From Clostridia bacterium (GTDB lineage Bacteria; Bacillota; Clostridia; Oscillospirales; Acutalibacteraceae), in NCBI GenBank assembly GCA_017435665.1, contig JAFSEP010000044.1:19635-83634 (forward strand): 64,000 nt of DNA. The letters are read 5' to 3'. Of this stretch, positions 12,924-21,770 are shown piece after piece; position 1 is the first letter of the stretch, and each line of letters starts with the position of its first letter. The notes beneath the pieces were generated by a model that saw only the letters and a list, made by a program, of their open reading frames with translations, made no database searches and was not told the DNA's origin. A program made the translations under genes and the position numbers.

Positions 12924-14747
12924 TTACGCTTTTTTAGATGTTACCTTCTTGATAACAAAGAGAGTAGCTACCATTAATACAGCACCTATGGGAAGTGCTA
13001 TGTACCACTGGGGAACAAAGCCTGCGATAACATAGGTCACGAAGGATACCCCTGCTACGGTTAAGGCATAGGGAAGCTGTGTGGAAACGTGGTTGAGGTG
13101 ATCGCACTGACCGCCTGCAGAAGCCATAATGGTTGTATCTGAAATGGGTGAGCAATGGTCGCCGCATACAGCACCTGCCATACAAGCTGAAATAGAAACG
13201 ATCATAAGCGGGTTGCCTGCTTCGAATACACTGAGCACGATGGGAATGAGAATACCGAAGGTACCCCATGATGTGCCTGTTGCAAATGAAAGACCCACAG
13301 CAATAATGAAGATAATAGCGGGAAGGAATGCCTGGAATGCACCTGCGCTACCTTCAACAAGCTGTGAAATATAAATCTTAGCACCGAGGCTGTCTGTCAT
13401 AGCCTTGAGAGTCCATGCACAAGTGAGAATAAGGATTGCGGGAACCATAGCCTTGAAGCCTTCGGGAAGAGATGCCATAGCTTCCTTGAAGGAAATAACT
13501 CTTCTGAGAAGAAGGTAAACAACAGCAAATACAATAGCTATTGCAGAGCCGATAACAAGACCTACGGAAGCGTCTGAGTTAGAGAAGGCTTCAATAAAGC
13601 CTGTACCCTCAAAGAAGCCGCCCGAGTAAATCATACCGATAACACAGCAGATGATAAGAACTATTACGGGAAGAATAAGGTCGATAACCTTACCCTTGGG
13701 GTTAGCCTCTGCATCGCTTACATTTATTTTTTCGCCGCTGGTAAAGAGGTCACCGTTTTCAACAGCGTTCTTCTCGTGAAGCTTCATCGGGCCGTAATCA
13801 AACTTGGCGAAAGCAAGGAACACCATCATAAGAATGGTGAAGATAGCATAGAAGTTATAGGGAATTGCCTGAACGAAAAGACTCATACCGCTGTCTGCGC
13901 CTGCTCCTCTTGCAAAACCTGCTACTGCAGCTGCCCATGAGGAAATGGGAGCGATAATGCAGATGGGAGCAGCCGTTGCGTCAATGATATAAGAAAGCTT
14001 TGCACGGGAAATCTTCTGTTCGTCAGCCACGGGTCTCATAACAGAGCCTACTGTCAGACAGTTGAAATAGTCATCAATGAAAATGAGACAGCCCAGAAGA
14101 ACAGTTGCAAGCTGTGCGCCTACTCTTGACTTGATGTGCTTGGATGCCCAGCGTCCGAATGCAGCAGAGCCGCCTGCCTTGTTCATCATTGAAACAAGAG
14201 CACCGAGAAGAACAAGGAAGATTATGATACCCATATTGTATGAGTCTGCAAGAGAGCCTACAAAGCCGTCGAAAAGAACGTGGTTTACGGCTGTCTCGAA
14301 GTTACCGCCGGCATAAATGAAGCCACCTGCCACAATACCGATGATAAGTGAAGAATAAACCTCCTTGGTGATAAGAGCAAGCACGATAGCAATAACGGGA
14401 GCTGCGAGAGCTGCTATTGTTGCGTAAGAGCCGATGCTTTCTCTGACCTTGGCAAGAGCCGTTTCAATGTGAGCCTTAAAGCCGGGGTCATTGGTAAGAT
14501 TGTCTGCATATGACTCCACATAGGCAAGAGCTGAATCGCCGTCTGTGAGATCATATTCCGTTACCTCGCCGTCAACGTCAACAGAAAAAGCTGTTTCAGC
14601 TTCTGTTGCTGCACCGACGGTAATAACCGAAGCCTCACCGTCAGCAGCTTCTGTTGCGAAGGCTGTGCAGGTCATGGGGACAGCAAGAGCAAAAATCACC
14701 ATCAGGATAAGAAGGATTTTTGCTATGCCTTTCTTTGATTGTTGCAT
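12924..14747 (-). CDS. NhaC-family Na+/H+ antiporter-like transporter, predicted lysine transporter (607 aa)
   Basis: Polytopic NhaC-superfamily carrier, with about 12-13 hydrophobic segments and family stretches such as GTSWGTFGILIPIVLSV and GDHCSPISDTTIMASAGG. Start at ATG 14747 with AGGAGAAATCAAA upstream; further upstream in-frame residues are riboswitch RNA. Odd: the protein begins with an export-type segment (ILLILMVIFALAVPMTCTAFA, residues 11-31) followed by about 75 soluble acidic residues before the first transport helix, unlike ordinary NhaC proteins. Known: NhaC-type genes under L-box control have been proposed to be lysine transporters (LysW). The riboswitch here makes lysine the likely cargo; direction of transport is unproven. 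Confidence 0.85.
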   Translation of the reverse strand: MQQSKKGIAKILLILMVIFALAVPMTCTAFATEAADGEASVITVGAATEAETAFSVDVDGEVTEYDLTDGDSALAYVESYADNLTNDPGFKAHIETALAKVRESIGSYATIAALAAPVIAIVLALITKEVYSSLIIGIVAGGFIYAGGNFETAVNHVLFDGFVGSLADSYNMGIIIFLVLLGALVSMMNKAGGSAAFGRWASKHIKSRVGAQLATVLLGCLIFIDDYFNCLTVGSVMRPVADEQKISRAKLSYIIDATAAPICIIAPISSWAAAVAGFARGAGADSGMSLFVQAIPYNFYAIFTILMMVFLAFAKFDYGPMKLHEKNAVENGDLFTSGEKINVSDAEANPKGKVIDLILPVIVLIICCVIGMIYSGGFFEGTGFIEAFSNSDASVGLVIGSAIAIVFAVVYLLLRRVISFKEAMASLPEGFKAMVPAILILTCAWTLKAMTDSLGAKIYISQLVEGSAGAFQAFLPAIIFIIAVGLSFATGTSWGTFGILIPIVLSVFEAGNPLMIVSISACMAGAVCGDHCSPISDTTIMASAGGQCDHLNHVSTQLPYALTVAGVSFVTYVIAGFVPQWYIALPIGAVLMVATLFVIKKVTSKKA

Positions 14748-14769
14748 TTTGATTTCTCCTTTGGTTTTA

Positions 14770-14982
14770 AAAATTAAAAGGACCCCGCATAGCAGAGTCC
14801 CCACAAAACACAAGTGTTTACGATAGCTCTCCGCAATGCGACAGTTGACGGGATGTTCTCCCGGCACCCAGCAGAAATCCCCCACAGACGGAGTCTCCGC
14901 TTCGGCACGAAATCCTTTCACCTTCCTTCACAGACTGTCATGAGTCTCAGAAAGGCTACTGATATTACGTGCACCTCTATCC
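14770..14982 (-). promoter_or_regulatory. Lysine riboswitch (L box) with intrinsic terminator
   Basis: Minus-strand leader. The aptamer spans about 14982 to 14822, opening with GATAGAGGTGC, containing TGCCGAAGC and GCTGGGTGCCGGG, and closing with the L-box hallmark GGAGAGCTATC. The expression platform is a terminator hairpin at 14780-14800 (GGACTC...GGGTCC) followed by TTTTAATTTTT. Lysine binding would favour termination, reducing expression of the transporter gene 23 bp downstream. Confidence 0.9.
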
Positions 14983-14993
14983 TAATTTATACT

Positions 14994-15022
14994 ATTATAC
15001 TTAATCTTCCTGCGAAAATCAA
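14994..15022 (-). promoter_or_regulatory. Promoter of the lysine-riboswitch transcript
   Basis: TTGATT (15017-15022), 17-bp spacer, TATAAT (14994-14999) on the minus strand, placing the start a few bases before the aptamer. The rest of the stretch 15023-15179 holds nothing recognisable. Confidence 0.8.
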
Positions 15023-15179
15023 TAGCCACCTGAAAAATAGTCGTTCTTCGGTTGTTGCTGCGATGGCTTAACAAGCCGTATTTTTCGTATTTCGCAAAAA
15101 CAATGTCAGTATCTTGTGTCGGGTTTCTGTCGAAAATCTATACATTCAATATACAAAGTATAAAATAACAAAAAACCTG

Positions 15180-15207
15180 TTGAACTTTTGAAATTAAAGA
15201 GTATAAT
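15180..15207 (+). promoter_or_regulatory. Promoter of the LPXTG protein gene
   Basis: TTGAAC (15180-15185), 16-bp spacer, TATAAT (15202-15207), about 70 bp upstream of the start codon. Confidence 0.65.
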
Positions 15208-15276
15208 GAAGATGAGTAATTGTGTGCTTTTTTCAGGCACGGAAAACTATCAATCTCAGGAAGAAGGTGACGGAAG

Positions 15277-18200
15277 ATGTCTGAATATATGCCCGATATA
15301 AACGCAATACGCTCATCACATAAAATCAGAAAATCCTTTGCCGTTGCCTGTGCGCTTCTTGCGGTTGTTGTTATTCTGAGTGTTTTCTGGGGACTAAAGC
15401 TGACAGGTATCACCATGACCGGCAAGGCTTATTGCGGTTTTGATGAACACACCCACAGTGAAGAGTGCTATGTCCTTGCCGAAGAATGCTCTCACAGTGC
15501 AGACGCAGGTGATGAGCACGTTGTGGACTGCTATGTCAAGGAGCTTATATGCGGACTGACGGAGCATACCCACGATTCCCTTTGCTATCCCGACCCTGAG
15601 GCTGATATTGAGTCTGCCGACAAGTGGGAGGCCGACCTTGAAAAGGTAGAGCTGACAGACAGTCTGCCCGAAAACCTTGTAAATATAGCTCTGACTCAGC
15701 TCGGATACACCGAAAGCGAGAGAAACTATGAGTTCGATGAGGAGCTTTCCGAAAAAATGGGCTATACCCGCTACGGTCAGTGGTACGGCAAGCCCTATTC
15801 GGAGTGGGAGTCTCTCTTTATAGCATTCTGCCTTGAATATGCAGGTGCGGACAACGTCGAGGATTACACCTTTGATGACGTGACCAAGCTTTGTGAAGCT
15901 TTTGCGAAAAAGGAAATATACGGCAAAAAAGATGGCTCAATCGCCAGAGGTGACATTGTGTTCTTTGATGATGACGGTGACGTTAAAGTTGACGGGGCGG
16001 GTATTATAACCTTTTTCAGCGAAAACACAATAATTGTTATTCGTGGAAATTATGAAAACAAGGTAGAAAAAATCACTCTCTCCGATGCAGATACGATTCT
16101 CGGCTATGCACAGACTGATAAAATTTCTATGAAGAAATCTGAAGAAGCGACAGAGCCCTCAGCTCCCGAGACGGACAAGGGTCCCGTGCTTATGTCACCT
16201 CCACTTGCATTAGGTCAGCAGGTTCAGACAATGGCTTCAGGAGATGACTCCGTTCCCCCTGCACAGATTGAGTTTTACTCCGAATTGTCCGGCTTTATCT
16301 CATCAGTTGTTATTAAGGATAAGGACGGAAATGAAATTCCTCCCAACGGAACTGTTTATATCGGTGAAACATATAATATTTTCATCGGCTTTGACGAAGT
16401 CTATAACCATCTGACGAGCGATTACAGACAGTTTGAATATAACGAAGACGGCGTTCTCTATTACCAGATTCCCGCTAACTTCCATTGCTTCGATTCAGGA
16501 AAGTGGGAGCCTATCAACACAAACAGAAACGGTATTACCGAAACCGTTGGTGAATACTATGTTCACGAGAACGGCCTCCTTGAGGTTCGCTTCTTTGATT
16601 TTGACGGAGAAAACTTCATTGACAAATATACAAACACTCACTTCAACATTCAATTTGAGACTACCATTGCCGAGGACCTCTCCGGTACCAACCAGGAAAT
16701 CGATTTCGGTAACGAAATTAATGTTAATATAACCGTTGACGGCGGTGCGGCAATGACCGCCACAAAGACACACGGTCATTTCGACCAGATCACAAGTGAA
16801 ATGGAATATACAATCCGTGTTGAGGCAACTCACGGCGTTGTAAAGGATCTGGTCATTGATGATCAGATATGGAATACTCACAAGGCTCTGCGTGATACAA
16901 TTGTTGTCACAGACCTTGACGGAAACCCCATAGATCCTCAGCCCACAATAGGCGATCACCCTGATCCTTATGCAAACAGCGGCTTCCGTCTTTCAGGTTT
17001 TCCCGATTTCTCAGCAGGCAACGGCTTCCTCATTAAATACAGGAGCAAGGTGGACGACAGCATTATTGAAAACAACGACGGTTCAGCAATCGGTCTCTGG
17101 AACGGACTTGATGTAAACGGTAAAAACAGTGACGGCGATAACGTTTATGTCTGGGCTGAAGACTGGGAAAGTGTTAAGCTCCATAACCTGAAAAAAGAGG
17201 GCTCCATGAAGACCGTTAAGGATAAGAACGGAAACGATGTCCCTGTTCTTGAGTGGGTTGTCCGCGAAGGTACGGGTAACACCCTTATTGACAGTGCAAT
17301 TATCATCGATACCCTCGGTGAAGGTCTCGCCTATTACAAGGACGATCCTATTTACGTCAGAGTAAAGAATGAGGACGGCTCATACACCGTGCACTATATA
17401 GAATGGGAAGATGTAACTCAGACAGATACTTCAATTACATTTGACCTTCCTCCCGGATATGAATATAAGATTATTTACTACACAACCTATACCCCTCTGG
17501 GCGAAGATGAATATACCAAGGAATTCCACAACACTGTTAAATCGATTATCCACGGTAACGAAAGCGAAACCGGCGGTCAGGGCATTGTTGTAGGCTTCAC
17601 GCCTGAGGTTCACAAGACTGCAAGAGGCACAGACGGTGCATATGTTTATTACACCATCACAACAGAGGTGCCCTCGCATCTCAGCGGCGGCGGAAACTTC
17701 TTCTTCACAGACCTTCTTGCATTCTGGAATTATCCTTACTCGGGAACTCATACCTATGTTGAAAATCTGCCCGAAGACATGGTTGTTACTGCAACAAAGG
17801 CTGACGGTACGGTTATAACCTTCACCCCCTATGTTGAAGGCGGTCCCACAGAAAATACATATACTTTAATCGCACCTCTCCCCGAGGGTGATTACGAGCT
17901 TTACCACACCTTTGAAGTGTTATTCAACACCGACGGCACTTCTCATGAAGACTCAAAGTGGATGCTGGATGAGAACTCAACTCTCACTGTTTCGTATAAG
18001 ATTCCTTTCGACGCTGCCACGGGAACTGACTGGTATTTTACCGATGAGACAGGCAAAACTCTCGGTGCAATTCTTCGTGAAAGCGAAAAGGTTGCCAATG
18101 AGGTATACTTCACATATGCTCCCCAGGTTGAAGCCGTAGGCTCTGTAAGCTATGAATACAGCCCCACTATCACCAAGGATGCAGTTGTAAACGATGACGG

Positions 18201-19635
18201 AACAATTGATTACAGCGTTGTTTTCTATAACACCGTTCCCGGAAGCGGCGGTGATGAGGGCTACCTTAACAATTACATTAACGAAGCCGTTTTTTTCGAT
18301 AGCTTTGATGAGAGACTCGAATACGTTCCCGGCTCTCTTATGGTAACAACATGGGATCCCTGGCGCAACTGGCTGTGGCTTTGCAAATACAGATATGACG
18401 GCACAGTTGACGGAAATGAAATAAACGTTTCCTTCAACGACTTTAAGTTTGAAGAATACAACTATGACGAGGCTCAATATGATACAGACGGAAGTGTGTT
18501 ATGGGGAACCTGGCTGACAGGGTGTAAAACCCTGAGGGATTACTTCCGCAGTATGAATAGCGGTGGCAGATATGTTGCCACCTATAAGCTGAGGGTCAAG
18601 GACGACTATCTCTACACAACAGATACTGCTCAGTATAAATTCTACAACACAGCACAAATCACATGGGATGACAGCGGTTCATCAGGGCAGGTAACTGAAA
18701 GCGTTGAGTTTGAAACAGGTCTTCTTAAAAAGCACGCTGTTCAGGACGGAAATCAGATTGATTTCGAAATCCTTATCAATGAATTCGGTCTTGATATTCT
18801 TGAAGGTGTTGACGATCTTACCATCGTTGACACCATGACGAAAAACCTTTCAATTTACTGGGAAACCATAAAGCTTTATTATTACGATAATAACATCAAC
18901 GACTGGGTTAATTTTGACGATTCGGACAAATATACCTACAGCGTAACCTATGACCAGGAATCAAATGCCCTGACTATGGTTGTTCCCGACAGCCTGAAAA
19001 TCAAAATGGATTACACCACGCTCGTGCTTGAAACCGGTAATGTTTCGGTTGAGAACACTGTCAAAATTGAAGGCAAAGCAAACGTTTCCGATATTGTTGA
19101 CTCACTGTTCCACGTCAGCGACCATATGGGCGATGCTTCGGGTTCGGTTCATAACATTACCCTGCTTAAACAGGATTCTGTTACGGGCGCACTTCTTCAG
19201 GATGCTCAGTTTGCACTTTACGGTCCTATTGGTGACCCCGATGCAATCATTCCCGCAGGTGTAAACAGCTCCATAACCGCAAGCAACGGCACCCGTCTTT
19301 TCTATATCGGAACATACACCACAGATGAAAACGGTATCTACGAAATAGAAACACAGTATCTTTCTGTGGGCGGTCCCTATGCTCTTGTGGAAACAAAGGC
19401 TCCTGCCGGATATCAGATTATGGCTCAGCCGGCACACTTCTTCTTTTACTCGGAAGACCCCACCGGAACATATAACACCGTTACAACTCTTATTTCAGTG
19501 CCCAACACTAACTTCAGTTACGTGCTTCCGGGCACAGGCGGTTTCGGAACTATGCCCTTCATCTTGTCGGGATACGCTCTGATGACCGCAGCTGTTACGG
19601 TTCTTATCATCAGAAGAAAGCGTTCCCGTGCATAA
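15277..19635 (+). CDS. Large LPXTG-anchored adhesin/pilin-like surface protein (1452 aa)
   Basis: Cell-wall-anchored protein. Layout: signal/anchor segment (about 22-45); two Cys/His motifs CGFDEHTHSEECY and CGLTEHTHDSLCY (about 53-105); a CHAP/NlpC-like domain (about 120-285, LVNIALTQLGYTESERNYE and WESLFIAFCLEYAG with a possible catalytic Cys); a Ser/Pro/Thr-rich linker; long arrays of isopeptide adhesin-like beta domains (about 330-1300, with recurring ITKDAVVNDDG and LLKKHAVQDGN starts); a SpaA/Cna-B-like domain (about 1300-1400, LLKQDSVTGALLQDAQFALYG and ALVETKAPAGYQI); and a sorting signal LPGTG (1417-1421), hydrophobic helix and RRKRSRA tail. No sortase gene is in the window. It probably mediates adhesion; the amidase-like domain could also act on peptidoglycan. 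Stands alone between its promoter and a terminator. Confidence 0.88.
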   Translation: MSEYMPDINAIRSSHKIRKSFAVACALLAVVVILSVFWGLKLTGITMTGKAYCGFDEHTHSEECYVLAEECSHSADAGDEHVVDCYVKELICGLTEHTHDSLCYPDPEADIESADKWEADLEKVELTDSLPENLVNIALTQLGYTESERNYEFDEELSEKMGYTRYGQWYGKPYSEWESLFIAFCLEYAGADNVEDYTFDDVTKLCEAFAKKEIYGKKDGSIARGDIVFFDDDGDVKVDGAGIITFFSENTIIVIRGNYENKVEKITLSDADTILGYAQTDKISMKKSEEATEPSAPETDKGPVLMSPPLALGQQVQTMASGDDSVPPAQIEFYSELSGFISSVVIKDKDGNEIPPNGTVYIGETYNIFIGFDEVYNHLTSDYRQFEYNEDGVLYYQIPANFHCFDSGKWEPINTNRNGITETVGEYYVHENGLLEVRFFDFDGENFIDKYTNTHFNIQFETTIAEDLSGTNQEIDFGNEINVNITVDGGAAMTATKTHGHFDQITSEMEYTIRVEATHGVVKDLVIDDQIWNTHKALRDTIVVTDLDGNPIDPQPTIGDHPDPYANSGFRLSGFPDFSAGNGFLIKYRSKVDDSIIENNDGSAIGLWNGLDVNGKNSDGDNVYVWAEDWESVKLHNLKKEGSMKTVKDKNGNDVPVLEWVVREGTGNTLIDSAIIIDTLGEGLAYYKDDPIYVRVKNEDGSYTVHYIEWEDVTQTDTSITFDLPPGYEYKIIYYTTYTPLGEDEYTKEFHNTVKSIIHGNESETGGQGIVVGFTPEVHKTARGTDGAYVYYTITTEVPSHLSGGGNFFFTDLLAFWNYPYSGTHTYVENLPEDMVVTATKADGTVITFTPYVEGGPTENTYTLIAPLPEGDYELYHTFEVLFNTDGTSHEDSKWMLDENSTLTVSYKIPFDAATGTDWYFTDETGKTLGAILRESEKVANEVYFTYAPQVEAVGSVSYEYSPTITKDAVVNDDGTIDYSVVFYNTVPGSGGDEGYLNNYINEAVFFDSFDERLEYVPGSLMVTTWDPWRNWLWLCKYRYDGTVDGNEINVSFNDFKFEEYNYDEAQYDTDGSVLWGTWLTGCKTLRDYFRSMNSGGRYVATYKLRVKDDYLYTTDTAQYKFYNTAQITWDDSGSSGQVTESVEFETGLLKKHAVQDGNQIDFEILINEFGLDILEGVDDLTIVDTMTKNLSIYWETIKLYYYDNNINDWVNFDDSDKYTYSVTYDQESNALTMVVPDSLKIKMDYTTLVLETGNVSVENTVKIEGKANVSDIVDSLFHVSDHMGDASGSVHNITLLKQDSVTGALLQDAQFALYGPIGDPDAIIPAGVNSSITASNGTRLFYIGTYTTDENGIYEIETQYLSVGGPYALVETKAPAGYQIMAQPAHFFFYSEDPTGTYNTVTTLISVPNTNFSYVLPGTGGFGTMPFILSGYALMTAAVTVLIIRRKRSRA

Positions 19636-19650
19636 AACTGCACATTAAAT

Positions 19651-19684
19651 AACTCCCCGTATCAGATACGGGGAGTTTGTGTTT
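19651..19684 (+). terminator. Terminator of the LPXTG protein gene
   Basis: AACTCCCCGTATC-AG-ATACGGGGAGTT followed by TGTGTTTG. Confidence 0.85.
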
Positions 19685-19730
19685 GTACTGACGGGCTAAT
19701 TCTTATCCGCATAAGGTGAGATATGGGGGA

Positions 19731-19774
19731 ACCCGCCCGCAGTCGTGGGCGGGGCGCGGCGGAGCCGCGCAGGA
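19731..19774. repeat. GC-rich REP-like element, copy 1
   Basis: CCCGCCC-GCAGTCGT-GGGCGGG followed by a second hairpin GCGCGGC-GGA-GCCGCGC and AGGAGAACCG. The first 26 bases are repeated at 53646-53671. GC content is far above its surroundings. Confidence 0.7.
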
Positions 19775-19847
19775 GAACCGGAGAAATCTGGATTGACAAT
19801 ATTTAAAACACAAAAACAGCACCGTTACCTCTCCGGTTTCGGTGCTG

Positions 19848-20048
19848 TTACTCGGTTAATTCAATTATATCTGAAACATCACAATCAAGTGCTGCACATA
19901 TTCTCTCGAGAACAAAACTATCGTATCTTACCACCTTGTTTTTATAGTAGTTATCTATAATCTGATACTGTATTCCCGTGCGCTTTGCAAGCTCGTAGCG
20001 GCTTACATTAAGTCTCTGCAAAGTTTTGTCTAAACAAATACGAATCAT
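19848..20048 (-). CDS. Small Cro/C1-type HTH regulator (66 aa)
   Basis: Consists almost entirely of a Cro-like helix-turn-helix (LDKTLQRLNVSRYELAKRTG then IQYQIIDNYYKNK, followed by VLERICAALDCDVSDIIEL). It is divergent from the lipoprotein gene at 20154, whose promoter region it shares, so it probably represses one or both. A hairpin at 19815-19849 (AACAGCACCG / CGGTGCTGTT) with a T-rich minus-strand tail terminates it. It is similar in size and layout to the HTH gene at 23875, which also has a divergent small partner. Confidence 0.85.
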   Translation of the reverse strand: MIRICLDKTLQRLNVSRYELAKRTGIQYQIIDNYYKNKVVRYDSFVLERICAALDCDVSDIIELTE

Positions 20049-20153
20049 TCTGCATCACCCCACAAATATATTCTAATAAATATATAGGCACTTGACAATT
20101 TGTTTATATAGGTATATACTTATGTAAATATATAAAAGGAGGTCTTATTCATT

Positions 20154-20618
20154 ATGAAAAAAGTGTTAGCAATTATTTTGTCGGTAAGCCTGCTTCTCTG
20201 CGTGGCCGGATGCTCTGGAGGTTCCGCAAAAAACCTTTCTGCTTTTTATGACAAAGTTGTAGAAAGTCAGGAATTATTGGATTCTGTTGCAGACGACATC
20301 TACTCAAATTGGTATGATGTAATTTACAACGATGAATTCAATGACGATATCAATGTGGCAATTTTCTCTGCACAGTTGGATCACGAAGAAGATTTGGAAA
20401 AAATTGAGCTTTTGGAAGACGAAATTACAGAACTGTTCAAAGATTTGAAGGATAACGAAAAACACGGTGCCCTTATAAAAGACGTAATGTCTGCTTATAG
20501 CGACTATTACGAGTTTGTAGTTAATGTAAGCGGCTCATTTAAAACTTATTCAGCCGATAAAGAAACACTAAAAAAAGAGCTTGCAAGTCTTTTGAAAGAT
20601 TTATCTTACGAAATATAA
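20154..20618 (+). CDS. Small lipoprotein of unknown function (154 aa)
   Basis: Lipoprotein signal peptide with lipobox VAGC (Cys20), then a mostly helical, acidic domain (for example DHEEDLEKIELLEDEITELF) to the C terminus. No known family recognised. The promoter TTGACA (20092-20097)-N17-TATACT (20115-20120) is excellent, with repeated TATATAGG words around it that may be operator sites of the divergent HTH repressor. The ribosome site AAGGAGG is strong. A secreted, membrane-tethered helical protein controlled by a dedicated repressor could be an accessory or stress module; its role is unknown. Confidence 0.8.
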   Translation: MKKVLAIILSVSLLLCVAGCSGGSAKNLSAFYDKVVESQELLDSVADDIYSNWYDVIYNDEFNDDINVAIFSAQLDHEEDLEKIELLEDEITELFKDLKDNEKHGALIKDVMSAYSDYYEFVVNVSGSFKTYSADKETLKKELASLLKDLSYEI

Positions 20619-20621
20619 CAT

Positions 20622-20669
20622 AAAGAACAGCACCCTTGATTTTACAGTCCATCAAGGGTGCTGTTCTTT
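20622..20669 (+). terminator. Terminator of the small lipoprotein gene
   Basis: A 19-bp perfect stem (AAAGAACAGCACCCTTGAT and its complement) with a 10-base loop, then ATT. The U tract is weak but the stem is very strong. Confidence 0.75.
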
Positions 20670-20763
20670 ATTACAATTCTCCCCCCAACATTTACCACGT
20701 TCAGACTCCTTTGTCTTATGCTATAATGTTCTCGCATATGCAGAAAGTTTAAACGAGGTGACT

Positions 20764-21729
20764 ATGAAAAAAACAAGGACAAAAATTTTATCATTCGTTC
20801 TGACTGCCGTTCTTTTCTCGGGGCTTTTCACCCCGTATCTGAAAGCAGAGGCGGCAAGCTCCTCCTCAAAGGCGGGCAGAATTTCCGTTTCGGCAGGTAA
20901 CCTGAACGTACGGAAAACGGCTTCAACGGGCAGCACGGTGCTGACATCACTTAAAAAGGACAGCTATATTACCCTGATTTCCGAATCGGGAGACTGGTGG
21001 AAAGTGGAATACGGCAACGACAGATACGGCTACTGCCATTCTGATTATATCAGAACGGTAAGCGGTAAGGCGGTGACCGTGAACACCAACTCGAATCCCC
21101 TGAATGTCAGAAGCGGCGCAGGAACATCCTACGGCATCAAAACAGCTCTGCCCAAGGGTGAGACGGTAATCGAGCTTTCAAGATCCGGTGACTGGAGCAG
21201 AATTCTTTATCACGGAACAAAGACAGGCTATGTAAACAACAGATATCTTACCTCCTCTTATAAAAAAATCAGCCTTAAAGTTCCCGATTTCAAGCAGACA
21301 GACAGCCGTTGGGCTGATGTGAAAATCGGCTCATCGGGAAAAACCATCAGGCAGATAGGCTGTGCCACAACGGGTATAGCTATGATGGAATCCTACCGGA
21401 CAGGTAAGACAATTTATCCCGATGCAATGTCCAAAAAGCTCAGCTATTCCTCATCGGGAAACGTTTACTGGCCAAGTGATTACAAGGTAGTGACAAGCAG
21501 CAGCGGCTATCTGAGCAAAATCTATGACAGACTTGAACAGGGCAAGCCTGTGCTTTTCGGTGCAAAGAATTCCTCAGGCACTCAGCATTGGGTTGTCATA
21601 ACAGGATTTAACGGAGGTTCTCTTTCAGCTTCGGGCTTCACAATCAATGACCCCGGTTCAACAAAAAGAGTAAATCTTCAGCAATTCCTGAACGCTTATC
21701 CGAATTTTTATAAGTATTTTTATTACTGA
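20764..21729 (+). CDS. Secreted SH3b-SH3b-C39-like protease/amidase (321 aa)
   Basis: Exported cell-wall protein. A signal peptide (about 1-31, cleaved near AEAAS) is followed by two bacterial SH3 domains (about 38-100, GNLNVRKTASTGS; about 105-170, NPLNVRSGAGTSYGI) and a C39-like cysteine peptidase domain (about 175-321). Candidate catalytic residues are the Cys in IGCATTGIAMM, the His in QHWVVITGF and the Asp in TINDPG. SH3b domains bind peptidoglycan; the C39_2 fold cleaves peptides. Start chosen at ATG 20764 behind GAGGTG; a GTG at 20758 is in frame but sits in the ribosome site. It stands alone between two terminators. The substrate is unknown; peptidoglycan cross-bridges are a reasonable guess. 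Confidence 0.85.
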   Translation: MKKTRTKILSFVLTAVLFSGLFTPYLKAEAASSSSKAGRISVSAGNLNVRKTASTGSTVLTSLKKDSYITLISESGDWWKVEYGNDRYGYCHSDYIRTVSGKAVTVNTNSNPLNVRSGAGTSYGIKTALPKGETVIELSRSGDWSRILYHGTKTGYVNNRYLTSSYKKISLKVPDFKQTDSRWADVKIGSSGKTIRQIGCATTGIAMMESYRTGKTIYPDAMSKKLSYSSSGNVYWPSDYKVVTSSSGYLSKIYDRLEQGKPVLFGAKNSSGTQHWVVITGFNGGSLSASGFTINDPGSTKRVNLQQFLNAYPNFYKYFYY

Positions 21730-21739
21730 TGCAAAAAGG

Positions 21740-21760
21740 CTCTCCTCGGCGTGAGGAGAG
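21740..21760. terminator. Bidirectional terminator
   Basis: CTCTCCTC-GGCG-TGAGGAGAG lies between convergent genes; the minus-strand side has a run of six T residues, the plus side TCTTTGCTTTTT. Confidence 0.85.
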
Positions 21761-21770
21761 TCTTTGCTTT

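Noticed and set aside
14748-14921. An N-terminal extension of the NhaC-type protein
   Set aside because: This stretch is the lysine riboswitch and its terminator; translation would need to run through structured leader RNA.
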